From Fen-1038 sp042408355 (GTDB taxonomy: Bacteria > Chloroflexota > Anaerolineae > Anaerolineales > Villigracilaceae), in contig JBHORD010000094.1 in assembly GCA_042408355.1 (NCBI GenBank), forward strand, positions 1 through 64,000: a DNA stretch of 64,000 bases. The letters are read 5' to 3'. The translations under genes and the position numbers were made by a program. A model generated the notes under the pieces. That model was not told the DNA's origin. It saw only the letters and a list, made by a program, of their open reading frames with translations, and searched no databases. Of the stretch, positions 7,653-16,157 are shown piece after piece; the first letter of the stretch is position 1, and the number at the start of each line of letters is the position of its first letter.

Positions 7653-9902
7653 ATGAAACCCGAATCAAAACGCTACTCAACAACCGTTGGGACGCGCACC
7701 GTTACCTTTGAGACCGGCAAGCTGGCCGCTCAAGCGGGCGGGGCGGTCACAGTCGGCATTAACGATGCGATCATCTTCGCGGCCGCCACGATGGGCGGCG
7801 TGCGCGAAGGCATTGATTTTTTCCCGCTCTCAGTCGAATACGAAGAACGGCTCTATGCCGGCGGAAAAATTCCCGGCTCGTTCTTCCGGCGCGAAGGCAA
7901 ACCCTCCACCGAAGCGATTCTGACTGCCCGTCTCACGGACCGGCCTCTGCGCCCATTGTTTCAACACGGAATGCGCAATGAAGTGCAAGTGATGATGTTC
8001 TCGCTTTCCGCCGATGGCGAAAATCCATTGGATATTCTTGCCATCAACGCAGCGTCTGCCGCCCTCATGATTTCAGACATCCCTTGGGGCGGACCGGTCG
8101 GCGCGGTGCGCGTGGGGCGCGTGAACGGCGAATTCGTCATCAACCCGACCTTCGCGGAGATGGACGCCTCTGACCTTGATTTGCGCATTGCCGGAACCAA
8201 AGACGCCATCCTGATGGTCGAATGCGGCGCGAACGAAATTCCCGAGGATGTGATGGCCGCCGCGCTCGAATTTGGACACAAGTCCCTTCAGCCTCTGATT
8301 GACATTCAGCTCAAAATGCAGGCTGAGATCGGCAAGCCGAAGCGCGAACCGACGATTGCCATTGCTGACGAAGAATTGCAGAGGAAAGTGTTCGAGCGCG
8401 TCAATACGCCGATGAACGAACTGCTCGACAAGCCATTGAGCAAAACTGAATTCTACAGCGGCATGGAGGAATTACAAGCCGCGCTGATTGCTGAAATGTG
8501 TACGGTTCCGGAGGGAGCAAACCCGTCAGACTATCCTGCAGAGAAGGATGTGATTTCTGCATTCAGCGAAGCCGAACACAAAATTGTGCGCGAACGAATC
8601 CTGAGCACAGGCACCCGCCCCGATGGCCGCACACCGGCGGAGATTCGCCCCATTTGGTGTGAAGTCGGTTTGTCGCCGCGCGCGCATGGCTCGGGTCTGT
8701 TCACACGCGGCGAGACTCAAGTCCTGTCGCTCGTAACGCTTGGCACCCTGGGCGAGGCGCAGGAATTGGATTCGCTTACACCCACCGACACCAAACGCTA
8801 CATGCATCACTACAACTTTCCGCCGTTTTCCACGGGCGAGGTCAAGCCGCTTCGAGGCCAGAGCCGCCGCGAGGTCGGGCATGGGGCGCTGGCTGAACGC
8901 GCCCTCGAACCGGTGATTCCCGCGGAGGAAACTTTCCCGTACACCATCCGCGTTGTGTCCGAAGTCTTATCGTCCAATGGTTCGACATCAATGGGTTCTG
9001 TTTGCGGCTCGACGCTGGCGTTGATGGACGCGGGCGTTCCGATCAAAGCGCCGGTGGCGGGCGTCGCGATGGGCCTCGTCACCGATGAAACGGGCCGTTA
9101 CAAAATCCTGACCGACATTCAGGGCACGGAAGATCATCTCGGCGATATGGATTTCAAAGTGGCCGGCACCGCGCAGGGCATCACTGCCCTGCAAATGGAT
9201 ATCAAAATCAGCGGCTTGAGCGCGCAGATGATGAAAGAAGCGCTGGAACAAGCTCGCGTGGCGCGCCTGGCCATCATGGAAAAAATGCTGGAGGTGATTG
9301 ATAAACCCCGGCCCGAGTTAAAGCCGCATGCGCCGCGCATCATCACTGTGAAAATTCCGGTGGACAAGATCGGCGCGTTGATCGGACCCGGCGGAAAGAA
9401 CATCCGCACGCTCCAGGAGGAAACCGGCACAAAGATTGACGTGCAGGAAGACGGCACGGTTTACATTGCTTCGACGGAAGGTGTTGGAGCAAAGGAAGCG
9501 CAGGAACGCGTCGAGTCGCTGGGCGAAACAGCCGCGGTCGGAAACATTTACACCGGCAAAGTCGTGCGCGTGGCAGACTTTGGCGCATTCGTGGAAATCC
9601 TGCCCGGCGTGGATGGCATGGTTCATATTTCGCAACTCGACAGCGAGCGCGTCAACAAAGTCGAAGATGTTGTGAGCGTGGGCGATGAAATCACAGTGAT
9701 GGTGACAGATATTGACCCGCAGGGAAAGATTCGATTATCACGGCAGGCTGTGTTGGAGGGTTGGACGGCTGAAGAAGCGCGCGGGAAAGACCAGCGCAAG
9801 AACGGGCCGCGTTCCGGTGGAGGAAGCCGAGGCGGAGGTCGAGGCGGCGACCGCGGACGCGGCGGAGACCGCAACCACCGAGGCGGCGACCGCACGCGCT
9901 AA
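7653..9902 (+). CDS. pnp: Polyribonucleotide nucleotidyltransferase (PNPase)
   Basis: Phosphorolytic 3'-5' exoribonuclease of the degradosome, releasing nucleoside diphosphates. Two RNase PH domains cover about residues 1-225 and 305-540 (RPLRPLFQHGMRNEVQVM; GSTSMGSVCGSTLALMDAGV), with the alpha-helical linker between. A KH domain (IGPGGKNIRTLQEETGTKID, about 562-590) and an S1 domain (GKVVRVADFGAFVEI, about 627-700) follow. The last 45 residues are a Gly/Arg-rich disordered tail with RGG repeats, longer than in most PNPases. I choose the ATG at 7653 (CAGGAG 7-8 nt upstream) over an in-frame ATG at 7626, whose GGAGG touches the codon. Confidence 0.96.
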   Translation: MKPESKRYSTTVGTRTVTFETGKLAAQAGGAVTVGINDAIIFAAATMGGVREGIDFFPLSVEYEERLYAGGKIPGSFFRREGKPSTEAILTARLTDRPLRPLFQHGMRNEVQVMMFSLSADGENPLDILAINAASAALMISDIPWGGPVGAVRVGRVNGEFVINPTFAEMDASDLDLRIAGTKDAILMVECGANEIPEDVMAAALEFGHKSLQPLIDIQLKMQAEIGKPKREPTIAIADEELQRKVFERVNTPMNELLDKPLSKTEFYSGMEELQAALIAEMCTVPEGANPSDYPAEKDVISAFSEAEHKIVRERILSTGTRPDGRTPAEIRPIWCEVGLSPRAHGSGLFTRGETQVLSLVTLGTLGEAQELDSLTPTDTKRYMHHYNFPPFSTGEVKPLRGQSRREVGHGALAERALEPVIPAEETFPYTIRVVSEVLSSNGSTSMGSVCGSTLALMDAGVPIKAPVAGVAMGLVTDETGRYKILTDIQGTEDHLGDMDFKVAGTAQGITALQMDIKISGLSAQMMKEALEQARVARLAIMEKMLEVIDKPRPELKPHAPRIITVKIPVDKIGALIGPGGKNIRTLQEETGTKIDVQEDGTVYIASTEGVGAKEAQERVESLGETAAVGNIYTGKVVRVADFGAFVEILPGVDGMVHISQLDSERVNKVEDVVSVGDEITVMVTDIDPQGKIRLSRQAVLEGWTAEEARGKDQRKNGPRSGGGSRGGGRGGDRGRGGDRNHRGGDRTR

Positions 9903-9938
9903 TCCAACTGCGGACATCCATAAAACGCACCGACCTGA

Positions 9939-9968
9939 GACCCGGCTTCAAATCAAGTCGGGTTCTTT
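9939..9968 (+). terminator. Terminator after pnp
   Basis: Ten-base-pair stem (GACCCGGCTT with AAGTCGGGTT, one G-U pair), 6-nt loop, then CTTTATTG. It lies 37 nt after the pnp stop. Confidence 0.6.
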
Positions 9969-10060
9969 ATTGCCTGTATCGCGCAATACATATACTCTGT
10001 CGCCGCGATTAGGTAGGAATGTCCATTCAGGTTTTCAAGTCGAAAAAGTAGAATCCCAAT

Positions 10061-11293
10061 ATGCTTTTCCAACGCATCAAAGCCACGTACAACGAATTCC
10101 CCGCTCAATTCTGGCTGATGGTGACCGGGCTTTTCATCAGCACTGCAGGCAGCAGTATGATCATGCCGTTCATGATGATCTATGCCAGTAACAAACTTCG
10201 ACTGCCGCTCAGCACGGTTGCCACCTTGCTTTCCATCAACGCGGGAACCGGTTTGCTTTCATCTTTTTTGGCGGGAACCCTGGCAGACAAAGCCGGGCGC
10301 AAGCTGGTTATGAACATCAGCCTGACGGTGAACGGCCTTGTCTATTTTCTTCTTTTGCAGGCAAACAATTACGTTCAGTTTGCAGTGCTGATGTTCCTGA
10401 TCGGAATGTCCAATCCGCTGTATCAAGTGGGGGCTGACGCGATGCTGGCCGATTTGATCCCGCCCGAAAAACGCGTCGACGCGTATGCCGTCAATCGCAT
10501 GATCAATAATGCGGGTTTTGCCCTCGGGCCGGCGGTGGGAGGGTTTATCGCCTCGAGGTCCTACGCTCTGGCTTTCTATGCGGCCACTGCAGGCTTTCTG
10601 ATTTACAGCGCGCTGCTTTTCTTCATGGCGCGTGAAACACTGAGCCAGGCGAAACCGCGTTTGGATATAAAAAGCGCGCTTGCCGAATCGGACGATGGTT
10701 ACCGGCGGGTCTTCAGGGATAAACGCTACATTGGCGTTATCTCGTTGATTGCAATGGGATTGATCGCGCCGTCCATGCTCTGGGTTTTATTGGCCGTCTA
10801 CACCAAAACCAATTTTGGCCTGCCGGAAAATCTTTACGGGTGGATTCCCACGACCAACGCGTTGATGTGCGTGTTCGTTCAATATCCGGTGACGCGCGTG
10901 ACGCGTCGCTTCCCGTCCTTGCCGGTGGTGGCGGTCGGATTGCTGATCTACTCCCTCGGCGTTGGCAGTGTTGCGCTGATGAGCGGATTCTGGGGATTCT
11001 GGCTGAGCATGGTCATTCTGACTTTCGGCGAATTGACCCTCGTTCCCACCGCGACCAAATATGTGGCCGACCTTGCGCCATCCGATCTACGCGGACGTTA
11101 CATGAGCATTTACTGGCTTGGATGGGGCGCGTCGCGCGCCATCGCGCCGGTTCTCGGCGGATACATCAACGATCAAATCGCGCCGCGCGCCATTTGGATT
11201 GCAGGTTTCATGATCGGCGCGGCAAGCGGACTTGCCTTGTTGCTCCTGTCGAGGCGGCAAACGGAGTCGATGTCAGTTGTCGAAACGGCATAG
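10061..11293 (+). CDS. MFS transporter, drug/metabolite efflux type
   Basis: Twelve-helix proton-coupled transporter of the major facilitator superfamily. The first helix has the antiporter-like start FWLMVTGLFISTAGSSMIMP, and the loop between helices 2 and 3 carries the family motif A as GTLADKAGRK (residues 73-82). Helices 4-5 include ALGPAVGGFIASR, resembling motif C of exporters. The 410-residue length is normal. Substrate unknown. A TAGAAT box lies exactly 6 nt before the ATG and no ribosome site is present, so its mRNA may be leaderless. It ends 43 nt before degV on the same strand. Confidence 0.85.
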   Translation: MLFQRIKATYNEFPAQFWLMVTGLFISTAGSSMIMPFMMIYASNKLRLPLSTVATLLSINAGTGLLSSFLAGTLADKAGRKLVMNISLTVNGLVYFLLLQANNYVQFAVLMFLIGMSNPLYQVGADAMLADLIPPEKRVDAYAVNRMINNAGFALGPAVGGFIASRSYALAFYAATAGFLIYSALLFFMARETLSQAKPRLDIKSALAESDDGYRRVFRDKRYIGVISLIAMGLIAPSMLWVLLAVYTKTNFGLPENLYGWIPTTNALMCVFVQYPVTRVTRRFPSLPVVAVGLLIYSLGVGSVALMSGFWGFWLSMVILTFGELTLVPTATKYVADLAPSDLRGRYMSIYWLGWGASRAIAPVLGGYINDQIAPRAIWIAGFMIGAASGLALLLLSRRQTESMSVVETA

Positions 11294-11336
11294 ATCGAAA
11301 TAAAATATCAAGGCGCAAAGCGAAAGGGAAAAATCC

Positions 11337-12197
11337 ATGACTTCACAAAACATTGCATTAATCACGGATAGCACCTGTGACATTCCTCAAGAATTAATCG
11401 AACGATACGGCATTGTTGTCATTCCGCAAACTGTTGTATGGGGCGATGAAATTTTACGCGACCGCATTGACATCACACCCCAGCAATTTTACGAACGCAT
11501 CAAGACCGACCCCAAAATGCCGACGACGACTCTCCCCTCTCCCGCCGACTTTGAAAACGCCTATCGTTCAGCGATGGAAAACGGCGCAAAAGAAATCATC
11601 ATGCTGACGGTCAGCAGCGCAATGAGCGGGACTTTTCAACTGGCAAAACAGATTGCAGAACAAATGAACGCTCCCGTACGCGTCGTTGATTCAAAGGGAC
11701 CGACGATGAGTCTGGGCTGGCAGGCGCTGGCCGCGGCGCGCGCCCGCCTGGACGGCGCGGGCGCAGATCAAATCATCGAAGCGGTTGATAAAGTGCGCAA
11801 ACGACTCGTCCAAATTGTTTGCCTCGATACGCTGGAGTTTTTGTATCGCGGCGGACGCATCGGCAATGCCGCGCGTCTGGTCGGCAGTTTGTTGGATTTA
11901 AAGCCGCTGGTCCAGATCGATCACGAAAGGGGGGTTGTCGAATCGTCGGGGCAGGCGCGGACGCGCAGGAAGTCCATCGAGATGCTCATTCAACGATTTT
12001 TCGAGCAACTCCAGCCGGGCAGATTATTGCACGTCGCTGTTTTGCACGGCAATGCACTGGAGGAAGCCCAGCAAATCGCCGAGCGGATACGCAAAGAATT
12101 TTCGCCGTATGAGTTGTTGATCAACATCACTGGTCCTGTGTTGGGAATCAATACCGGCCCTGGCGCGCTGGCGTTGTGTGGTTATAGCGAAGAGTGA
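11337..12197 (+). CDS. DegV family fatty-acid-binding protein
   Basis: Cytoplasmic lipid-binding protein; in Gram-positive bacteria DegV/FakB proteins present fatty acids to the kinase FakA. The family start IALITDSTCDIPQELIERY is intact, as are PTTTLPSPADF (55-65), the ligand-site segment LTVSSAMSGTFQLA and the C-terminal GPVLGINTGPGALALCGY. Length (286) is typical. No fakA-like DAK gene is in the window, so the partner is unknown. It follows the MFS gene at short distance and has a strong terminator behind it. Confidence 0.92.
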   Translation: MTSQNIALITDSTCDIPQELIERYGIVVIPQTVVWGDEILRDRIDITPQQFYERIKTDPKMPTTTLPSPADFENAYRSAMENGAKEIIMLTVSSAMSGTFQLAKQIAEQMNAPVRVVDSKGPTMSLGWQALAAARARLDGAGADQIIEAVDKVRKRLVQIVCLDTLEFLYRGGRIGNAARLVGSLLDLKPLVQIDHERGVVESSGQARTRRKSIEMLIQRFFEQLQPGRLLHVAVLHGNALEEAQQIAERIRKEFSPYELLINITGPVLGINTGPGALALCGYSEE

Positions 12198-12268
12198 ATG
12201 GATCGGCGGCATCAAATTATGACGCATTCGGCGAGCAGTAGCCATTATTCATTCTGTAAGGTAATCAG

Positions 12269-12310
12269 CGAGTCTGACTGGTTTTCGCCTGTCAGACTCG
12301 TTTCTGATTT
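12269..12310 (+). terminator. Intrinsic terminator after degV
   Basis: Perfect 10-bp stem CGAGTCTGAC / GTCAGACTCG (12269-12278 and 12291-12300) followed by TTTCTGATTT. The flanks AATCAG and CTGATT can extend the stem. Confidence 0.85.
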
Positions 12311-12324
12311 CCTGCTCAGGTTTT

Positions 12325-12455
12325 CCCGTTTTTAACGGGAAGACCATTTTCAACCACAAAGGTTACGAAGGAAAACCGCGCCCATTTTCCCCCTTGTGCG
12401 CCCTTCGACATGGCTTTGCCATTATGGTCGGGCCCTTTCCCTCAATTATGGAAGA
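12325..12455 (+). repeat. Dispersed repeat family R1, copy A (internally deleted)
   Basis: Shares CCGTTTTTAA, GACCATTTTCAACCACAAAG, CCCTTCGACATGGCTT and a CTTTCCCTCAATTATGGAAG-type end with copies at 20738-20853, 25252-25448 and 51200-51395. It lacks part of the middle compared with the two full copies. No open frame is shared, so it is a non-coding intergenic element. Confidence 0.75.
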
Positions 12456-12464
12456 GCCTGCTTA

Positions 12465-13541
12465 CTATTCCACAATATTGATTGGCAGTTCGTTCTTTCC
12501 GCTCATGGCGGCGATGGAAATTTGCGCGGCGACTTTCTGGGCGATTTCCGTCAACGCTTTGGCGACGGGCGAATCGGGATTCGATACAATGACCGGTTTG
12601 CCGCTGTCGCCGCCGATGCGGACATTTTGATCAATCGGAATCTTTCCGAGGAACGTGGTCTGCGTAGCCTGCGCAAGTTGTTCTCCGCCGCCCGAACCGA
12701 AGATGTCCATGCGCGTGCCGTCGGGCAGATCGAGGTACGACATGTTTTCGATCACGCCCAAAATCGGGACTTCGAGCGTGCGGAACATCTGCAGTCCGCG
12801 GCTGGCATCTTCGAGCGACACCAGCTGCGGCAGCGTCACGATGATCGCGCCGCTGAGGGGCAGGGCCTGGGCTAAAGACAGAGCCGCGTCGCCGGTGCCC
12901 GGCGGGAGATCAACGATCAGATAATCGAGTTCGCCCCACTCCACATCGCCAAGAAATTGACGGATGGCGGAATTGAGCATCGGGCCGCGCCAGATGAGCG
13001 GCTGTCCCGGTTTGACCAGCAAACCCATCGAGATCATTTTGAGTCCGTATGCTTGAGCAGGCACGAGTTTGTTTCCATTCGGCGGCGGAAGTTTTTCCAC
13101 GCCGAGCATGGTCGGCACGTTGGGACCGTAGATGTCCGCGTCGAGCAAGCCGACGCGCGCGCCGCTTTGAGCGAGGGCGACTGCAATATTCACGGCAACC
13201 GTTGATTTTCCAACGCCGCCTTTGCCTGAACCGACGGCGATGGCATTGCGAATCGGCATGTGGACCAGTCCGCGCATACGGCCGTCGTTGGGGACATCCG
13301 AATCGAGTTTGACCTGAACCGACTTTGCGCCGAGCGCCATGACTGCTTCTTTGGCTTCCTTCTCGATCTGCGTTCGCAGCGGGCAGGCAGGCGTGGTCAG
13401 CATCACGGTAAACGAAACGGTATCGCCCGAGATTTCAAGATTTCGCACCATGTTCAGCGTGACGAGGTCTTTGCGCAGCTCGGGCTCCTGCACTTTGCTG
13501 AGCGCGGCGAGGATGGACTCCTTTGTAAGTTTATTTGCCAT
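12465..13541 (-). CDS. mrp: Mrp/ApbC-type P-loop ATPase, iron-sulfur carrier
   Basis: Transfers Fe-S clusters to target proteins using a deviant Walker P-loop. Residues 1-90 are the MIP18/DUF59 domain (EPELRKDLVTLNMV; Cys in TTPACPL at 53). The ATPase domain starts with VGSGKGGVGKST (103-114), then DADIYGPNVPTMLG and DLPPGTGDAALSLAQ. The usual CPxC cluster-binding pair after ENMSY is missing: this protein reads ENMSYLDLPDGTRMDIFGSG. Variants without the pair are known in some phyla, so the protein may still act as an ATPase or carrier with altered ligands. It is convergent with degV and followed downstream by no partner gene. The start has AAAGGGAATA before the ATG. Confidence 0.9.
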   Translation of the reverse strand: MANKLTKESILAALSKVQEPELRKDLVTLNMVRNLEISGDTVSFTVMLTTPACPLRTQIEKEAKEAVMALGAKSVQVKLDSDVPNDGRMRGLVHMPIRNAIAVGSGKGGVGKSTVAVNIAVALAQSGARVGLLDADIYGPNVPTMLGVEKLPPPNGNKLVPAQAYGLKMISMGLLVKPGQPLIWRGPMLNSAIRQFLGDVEWGELDYLIVDLPPGTGDAALSLAQALPLSGAIIVTLPQLVSLEDASRGLQMFRTLEVPILGVIENMSYLDLPDGTRMDIFGSGGGEQLAQATQTTFLGKIPIDQNVRIGGDSGKPVIVSNPDSPVAKALTEIAQKVAAQISIAAMSGKNELPINIVE

Positions 13542-13557
13542 TATTCCCTTTCTTTAT

Positions 13558-13692
13558 GTCATTGCGAGCGAGTGTTCGGTCTTGCTCATATCGAGACCAA
13601 GCAAAGCAATCTCCTGTAACCATCAATTGAATATTACATGAGATTGCCACGACCCACTCGCCCTCTTTGGGGGTTCGGGGCCTCGCCATGAC
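13558..13692. repeat. GTCATTGCGAG palindromic repeat, copy 1
   Basis: Starts with GTCATTGCGAGCGAGTGTT and contains AAGCAATCTC and GAGATTGCCACG in inverted orientation, ending with a degraded CGCCATGAC. It lies between mrp and nuoI. The same ends occur at 14319-14392. This type of GTCATTGCGAG ... CTCGCAATGAC element is widespread in bacterial intergenic DNA. Confidence 0.75.
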
Positions 13693-13694
13693 AT

Positions 13695-14297
13695 CTAACT
13701 TGCCGCTTCAGCCTTCGCGGCTTTGGTGGCTTCCTTCGCCTTGCGTTCCGCTTCGTTGCGCGCATAATTCAGCGGACGGATGCTTTTGTAATATGAAGCC
13801 GGTTTGAGCAACTGTTCCATGTTGAATACGTTGCGATGGTATGAGGCGATCTCATAATCGTGATCCATGATGATGGCGTCGAACGGACAATATTCAGCGC
13901 AGAAGCCGCAATTCATGCAGATGTCGGCGTCAATATAAAACTCGGTCGGCTCTGGAATGGGGCGGCCAGTCTGCGGGTCATTCGAGCGGACGATCCAGAT
14001 GCACTGCGGCGGGCAGACCTTGGCGCAAATCCCGCACGAGGTGCAACGGATTTCCTTCTTGCCGTCCGCGCCTTCGTCGTAAACGAGGAATGGCACATAG
14101 CGAAATTCTTCTGGCACCGGCAGTTTTTCTTCCGGGTATTGAACGGTAAAAATGCCGCGTTCTTTTGCGCTCGAGCGATGGGCAATGCCCTCGGCGTTGT
14201 AATAACGCCGTCCCCACCAGGCGATGTCGTCAAGATATGTATCTATGAAGCGCTTGAGGGTTACGCCCAGGCCTTTGATGATTCCTTTACCATACAT
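13695..14297 (-). CDS. nuoI: NADH-quinone oxidoreductase subunit I
   Basis: Peripheral-arm complex I subunit holding clusters N6a and N6b, on the electron path to quinone. Two [4Fe-4S] motifs are complete: C85-x2-C88-x2-C91-x3-C95 (CTSCGICAKVCP) and C127-x2-C130-x2-C133-x3-C137 (CMNCGFCAEYCP). The start at 14297 (MYGKGII) has GGAG 8 nt upstream and gives 200 residues; the upstream in-frame ATG would add a segment overlapping a repeat. The C-terminal 20 residues are Lys/Ala-rich. In most nuo operons nuoH precedes nuoI; here nuoCD does, with a repeat element between them. Confidence 0.95.
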   Translation of the reverse strand: MYGKGIIKGLGVTLKRFIDTYLDDIAWWGRRYYNAEGIAHRSSAKERGIFTVQYPEEKLPVPEEFRYVPFLVYDEGADGKKEIRCTSCGICAKVCPPQCIWIVRSNDPQTGRPIPEPTEFYIDADICMNCGFCAEYCPFDAIIMDHDYEIASYHRNVFNMEQLLKPASYYKSIRPLNYARNEAERKAKEATKAAKAEAAS

Positions 14298-14318
14298 AGT
14301 TAGTTCTCCATTCGTTCT

Positions 14319-14392
14319 GTCATTGCGAGGGTGTTCTTCCCGAAGCAAGCTCCTGTTTCCAGGGAAGATTGCTTCACTCCGCTCGCAATGAC
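14319..14392. repeat. GTCATTGCGAG palindromic repeat, copy 2
   Basis: Complete 74-bp copy with inverted ends GTCATTGCGAG (14319) and CTCGCAATGAC (to 14392). It sits in the gap between nuoCD and nuoI. Confidence 0.8.
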
Positions 14393-14401
14393 ATTTGAGT
14401 G

Positions 14402-16147
14402 TTATCTATCCAATTCGCCCAGCACGATATCGAGCACGCCGAGGATGACAACGAAATCGGCGATCTTTTTTCCGACGCACATCTTTTCCAGAGCGGTGAT
14501 ATTGATGAACGATGGAGCGCGCACATGATAGCGCCACGGATTCGGTTTGCCGGTCGAGATGACGTAATAGCCGAGTTCGCCCTTTGGCGCCTCAATGCGT
14601 CCGTACGCTTCACCCGCCGGGACGCGCACCTGATACTGCGGTTTCTGTGAGTTGATCGGTCCCGCAGGTAGTTTCTCAAATTGCGGGACGGCTTGTTGCA
14701 GGATACGGATGGATTGGTGAATCTCATCGAGACGGATGAGATAGTTGTCGTACAGGTCGCCGTTATGCCGCAATGCCACATCGAAGTCGAAGCGATCGTA
14801 AATGCCGTAAGGTTGGGCGCGTCGCACATCATACGGAACCCCTGCTGCACGCAATACCGGGCCGGTGATCGAATACTTGATGGCGTCCTCGGCGTCAATG
14901 ACTTTGACGCCCTTCATGCGGGAGATGAAAATCTCATTTTCGGTGAGCAGGCGGTCGAATTCGTCCACTTTGCGCGGCAGGCGGTCGAAGACAAGGTCTT
15001 TGATTTTTCCGAGTACGCCCTCCGGCAGGTCGCGCGCGACGCCGCCGAAGCGGTGATAGTTGCACATCATGCGCGAGCCGGCCGCCGCCTCGAAGATATC
15101 CAAAATCAATTCGCGTTCCTCGAAGGCGTACAACGCCGGCGTGAAGTACGCGCCGAGGTCGTTGAGCAACATGCCAATCAGGATTAAGTGATTCTGAATA
15201 CGGCTGAGTTCCGCCATGATCACGCGCAGGTACTCCGCACGTTCGGCGACTTTGATGTTCATCAATTTCTCGACGGCCAGCGAATAGCCCCAGTTGTTGC
15301 TCATCGAGTTGAAGTAATCGAGGCGGTCGGTATACGGCATGTTTTGCAGGAAGGTGTTGCGTTCGCCGATCTTTTCGTGATTGCGATGCAGGTAGCCCAT
15401 CACGGGTTTCAGGCTCACGACGGTCTCGCCGTCGAGCACCACCACGGCGCGGAATACGCCGTGTGTGGATGGATGCTGTGGCCCCATGTTGACGATGATG
15501 TGATCGGTCTTGATGCCTGCGTCAACCGTTGTGTATTTCTGCAGTGTGTCGTACAACGGAGCCTCGCCGTCAATTTTTACTTTGGCGGGATCGAAATTTT
15601 GGGGGAATTGAAGATTGTCCTTGTACGGATTTTTATCTTCCGCGCTGACGAATTTGCCGTCGGGCCAGCGGCTTTTGAACGGTTTGTTATCTTCTTCGTA
15701 GAATGGTTCGTGCCAATCTTTGCGGAGCGGATGGCCTTCAAAGCCTTCCCACATCAGAATGCGGCGCAGATCGGGATGATTGGTAAATTTGATGCCATAC
15801 AAGTCCCAAATCTCGCGCTCCTGAAATTCAGCGCCGGGCCAGATGGGCGTGACGGACGGGACTTCAATGGGGTCGACGCGCGGGACCTGAACCTTGAACA
15901 AAATCCCCGGTCCGCCCATTGTTTTATATGCGTTGTAGACCACTTCCATTTTGTCGGGGAAGTAATCCACGCCGGTTACGTGGGAAAGCAAATCGTAGCC
16001 AAATTCATCGCGAAGCGTTGTTGCCACTTCGATGAGTTTATCTTTGTTGACAATCCAGCCGCTGTAACCGGGGCGGGTGTCGGCAGTGACGGAGTTGGGG
16101 AAACGGGCGGCAAGGTCGAGGGTCTCAGTTTCAATGAGAGTCGTCAT
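14402..16147 (-). CDS. nuoCD: NADH-quinone oxidoreductase subunits C and D, fused
   Basis: One chain combines the 30-kDa (NuoC) and 49-kDa (NuoD) subunits of complex I, which form the quinone-proximal part of the peripheral arm. The NuoC part spans about 1-190, with signature EFQEREIWDLYGI (107-119) and HPLRKD. The NuoD part runs from about 205 to 581 and shows MGPQHPSTHG (221-230), the quinone-site HPSTHG loop, and ends VLGVLDIVLGELDR as usual for this subunit. The ATG at 16147 follows TAGGAGGGACGAT. A 31-residue in-frame extension to 16240 overlaps nuoB and has no family similarity. It starts 10 nt after nuoB. The fusion is known in several phyla, including enterics. Confidence 0.95.
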   Translation of the reverse strand: MTTLIETETLDLAARFPNSVTADTRPGYSGWIVNKDKLIEVATTLRDEFGYDLLSHVTGVDYFPDKMEVVYNAYKTMGGPGILFKVQVPRVDPIEVPSVTPIWPGAEFQEREIWDLYGIKFTNHPDLRRILMWEGFEGHPLRKDWHEPFYEEDNKPFKSRWPDGKFVSAEDKNPYKDNLQFPQNFDPAKVKIDGEAPLYDTLQKYTTVDAGIKTDHIIVNMGPQHPSTHGVFRAVVVLDGETVVSLKPVMGYLHRNHEKIGERNTFLQNMPYTDRLDYFNSMSNNWGYSLAVEKLMNIKVAERAEYLRVIMAELSRIQNHLILIGMLLNDLGAYFTPALYAFEERELILDIFEAAAGSRMMCNYHRFGGVARDLPEGVLGKIKDLVFDRLPRKVDEFDRLLTENEIFISRMKGVKVIDAEDAIKYSITGPVLRAAGVPYDVRRAQPYGIYDRFDFDVALRHNGDLYDNYLIRLDEIHQSIRILQQAVPQFEKLPAGPINSQKPQYQVRVPAGEAYGRIEAPKGELGYYVISTGKPNPWRYHVRAPSFINITALEKMCVGKKIADFVVILGVLDIVLGELDR

Positions 16148-16157
16148 ATCGTCCCTC

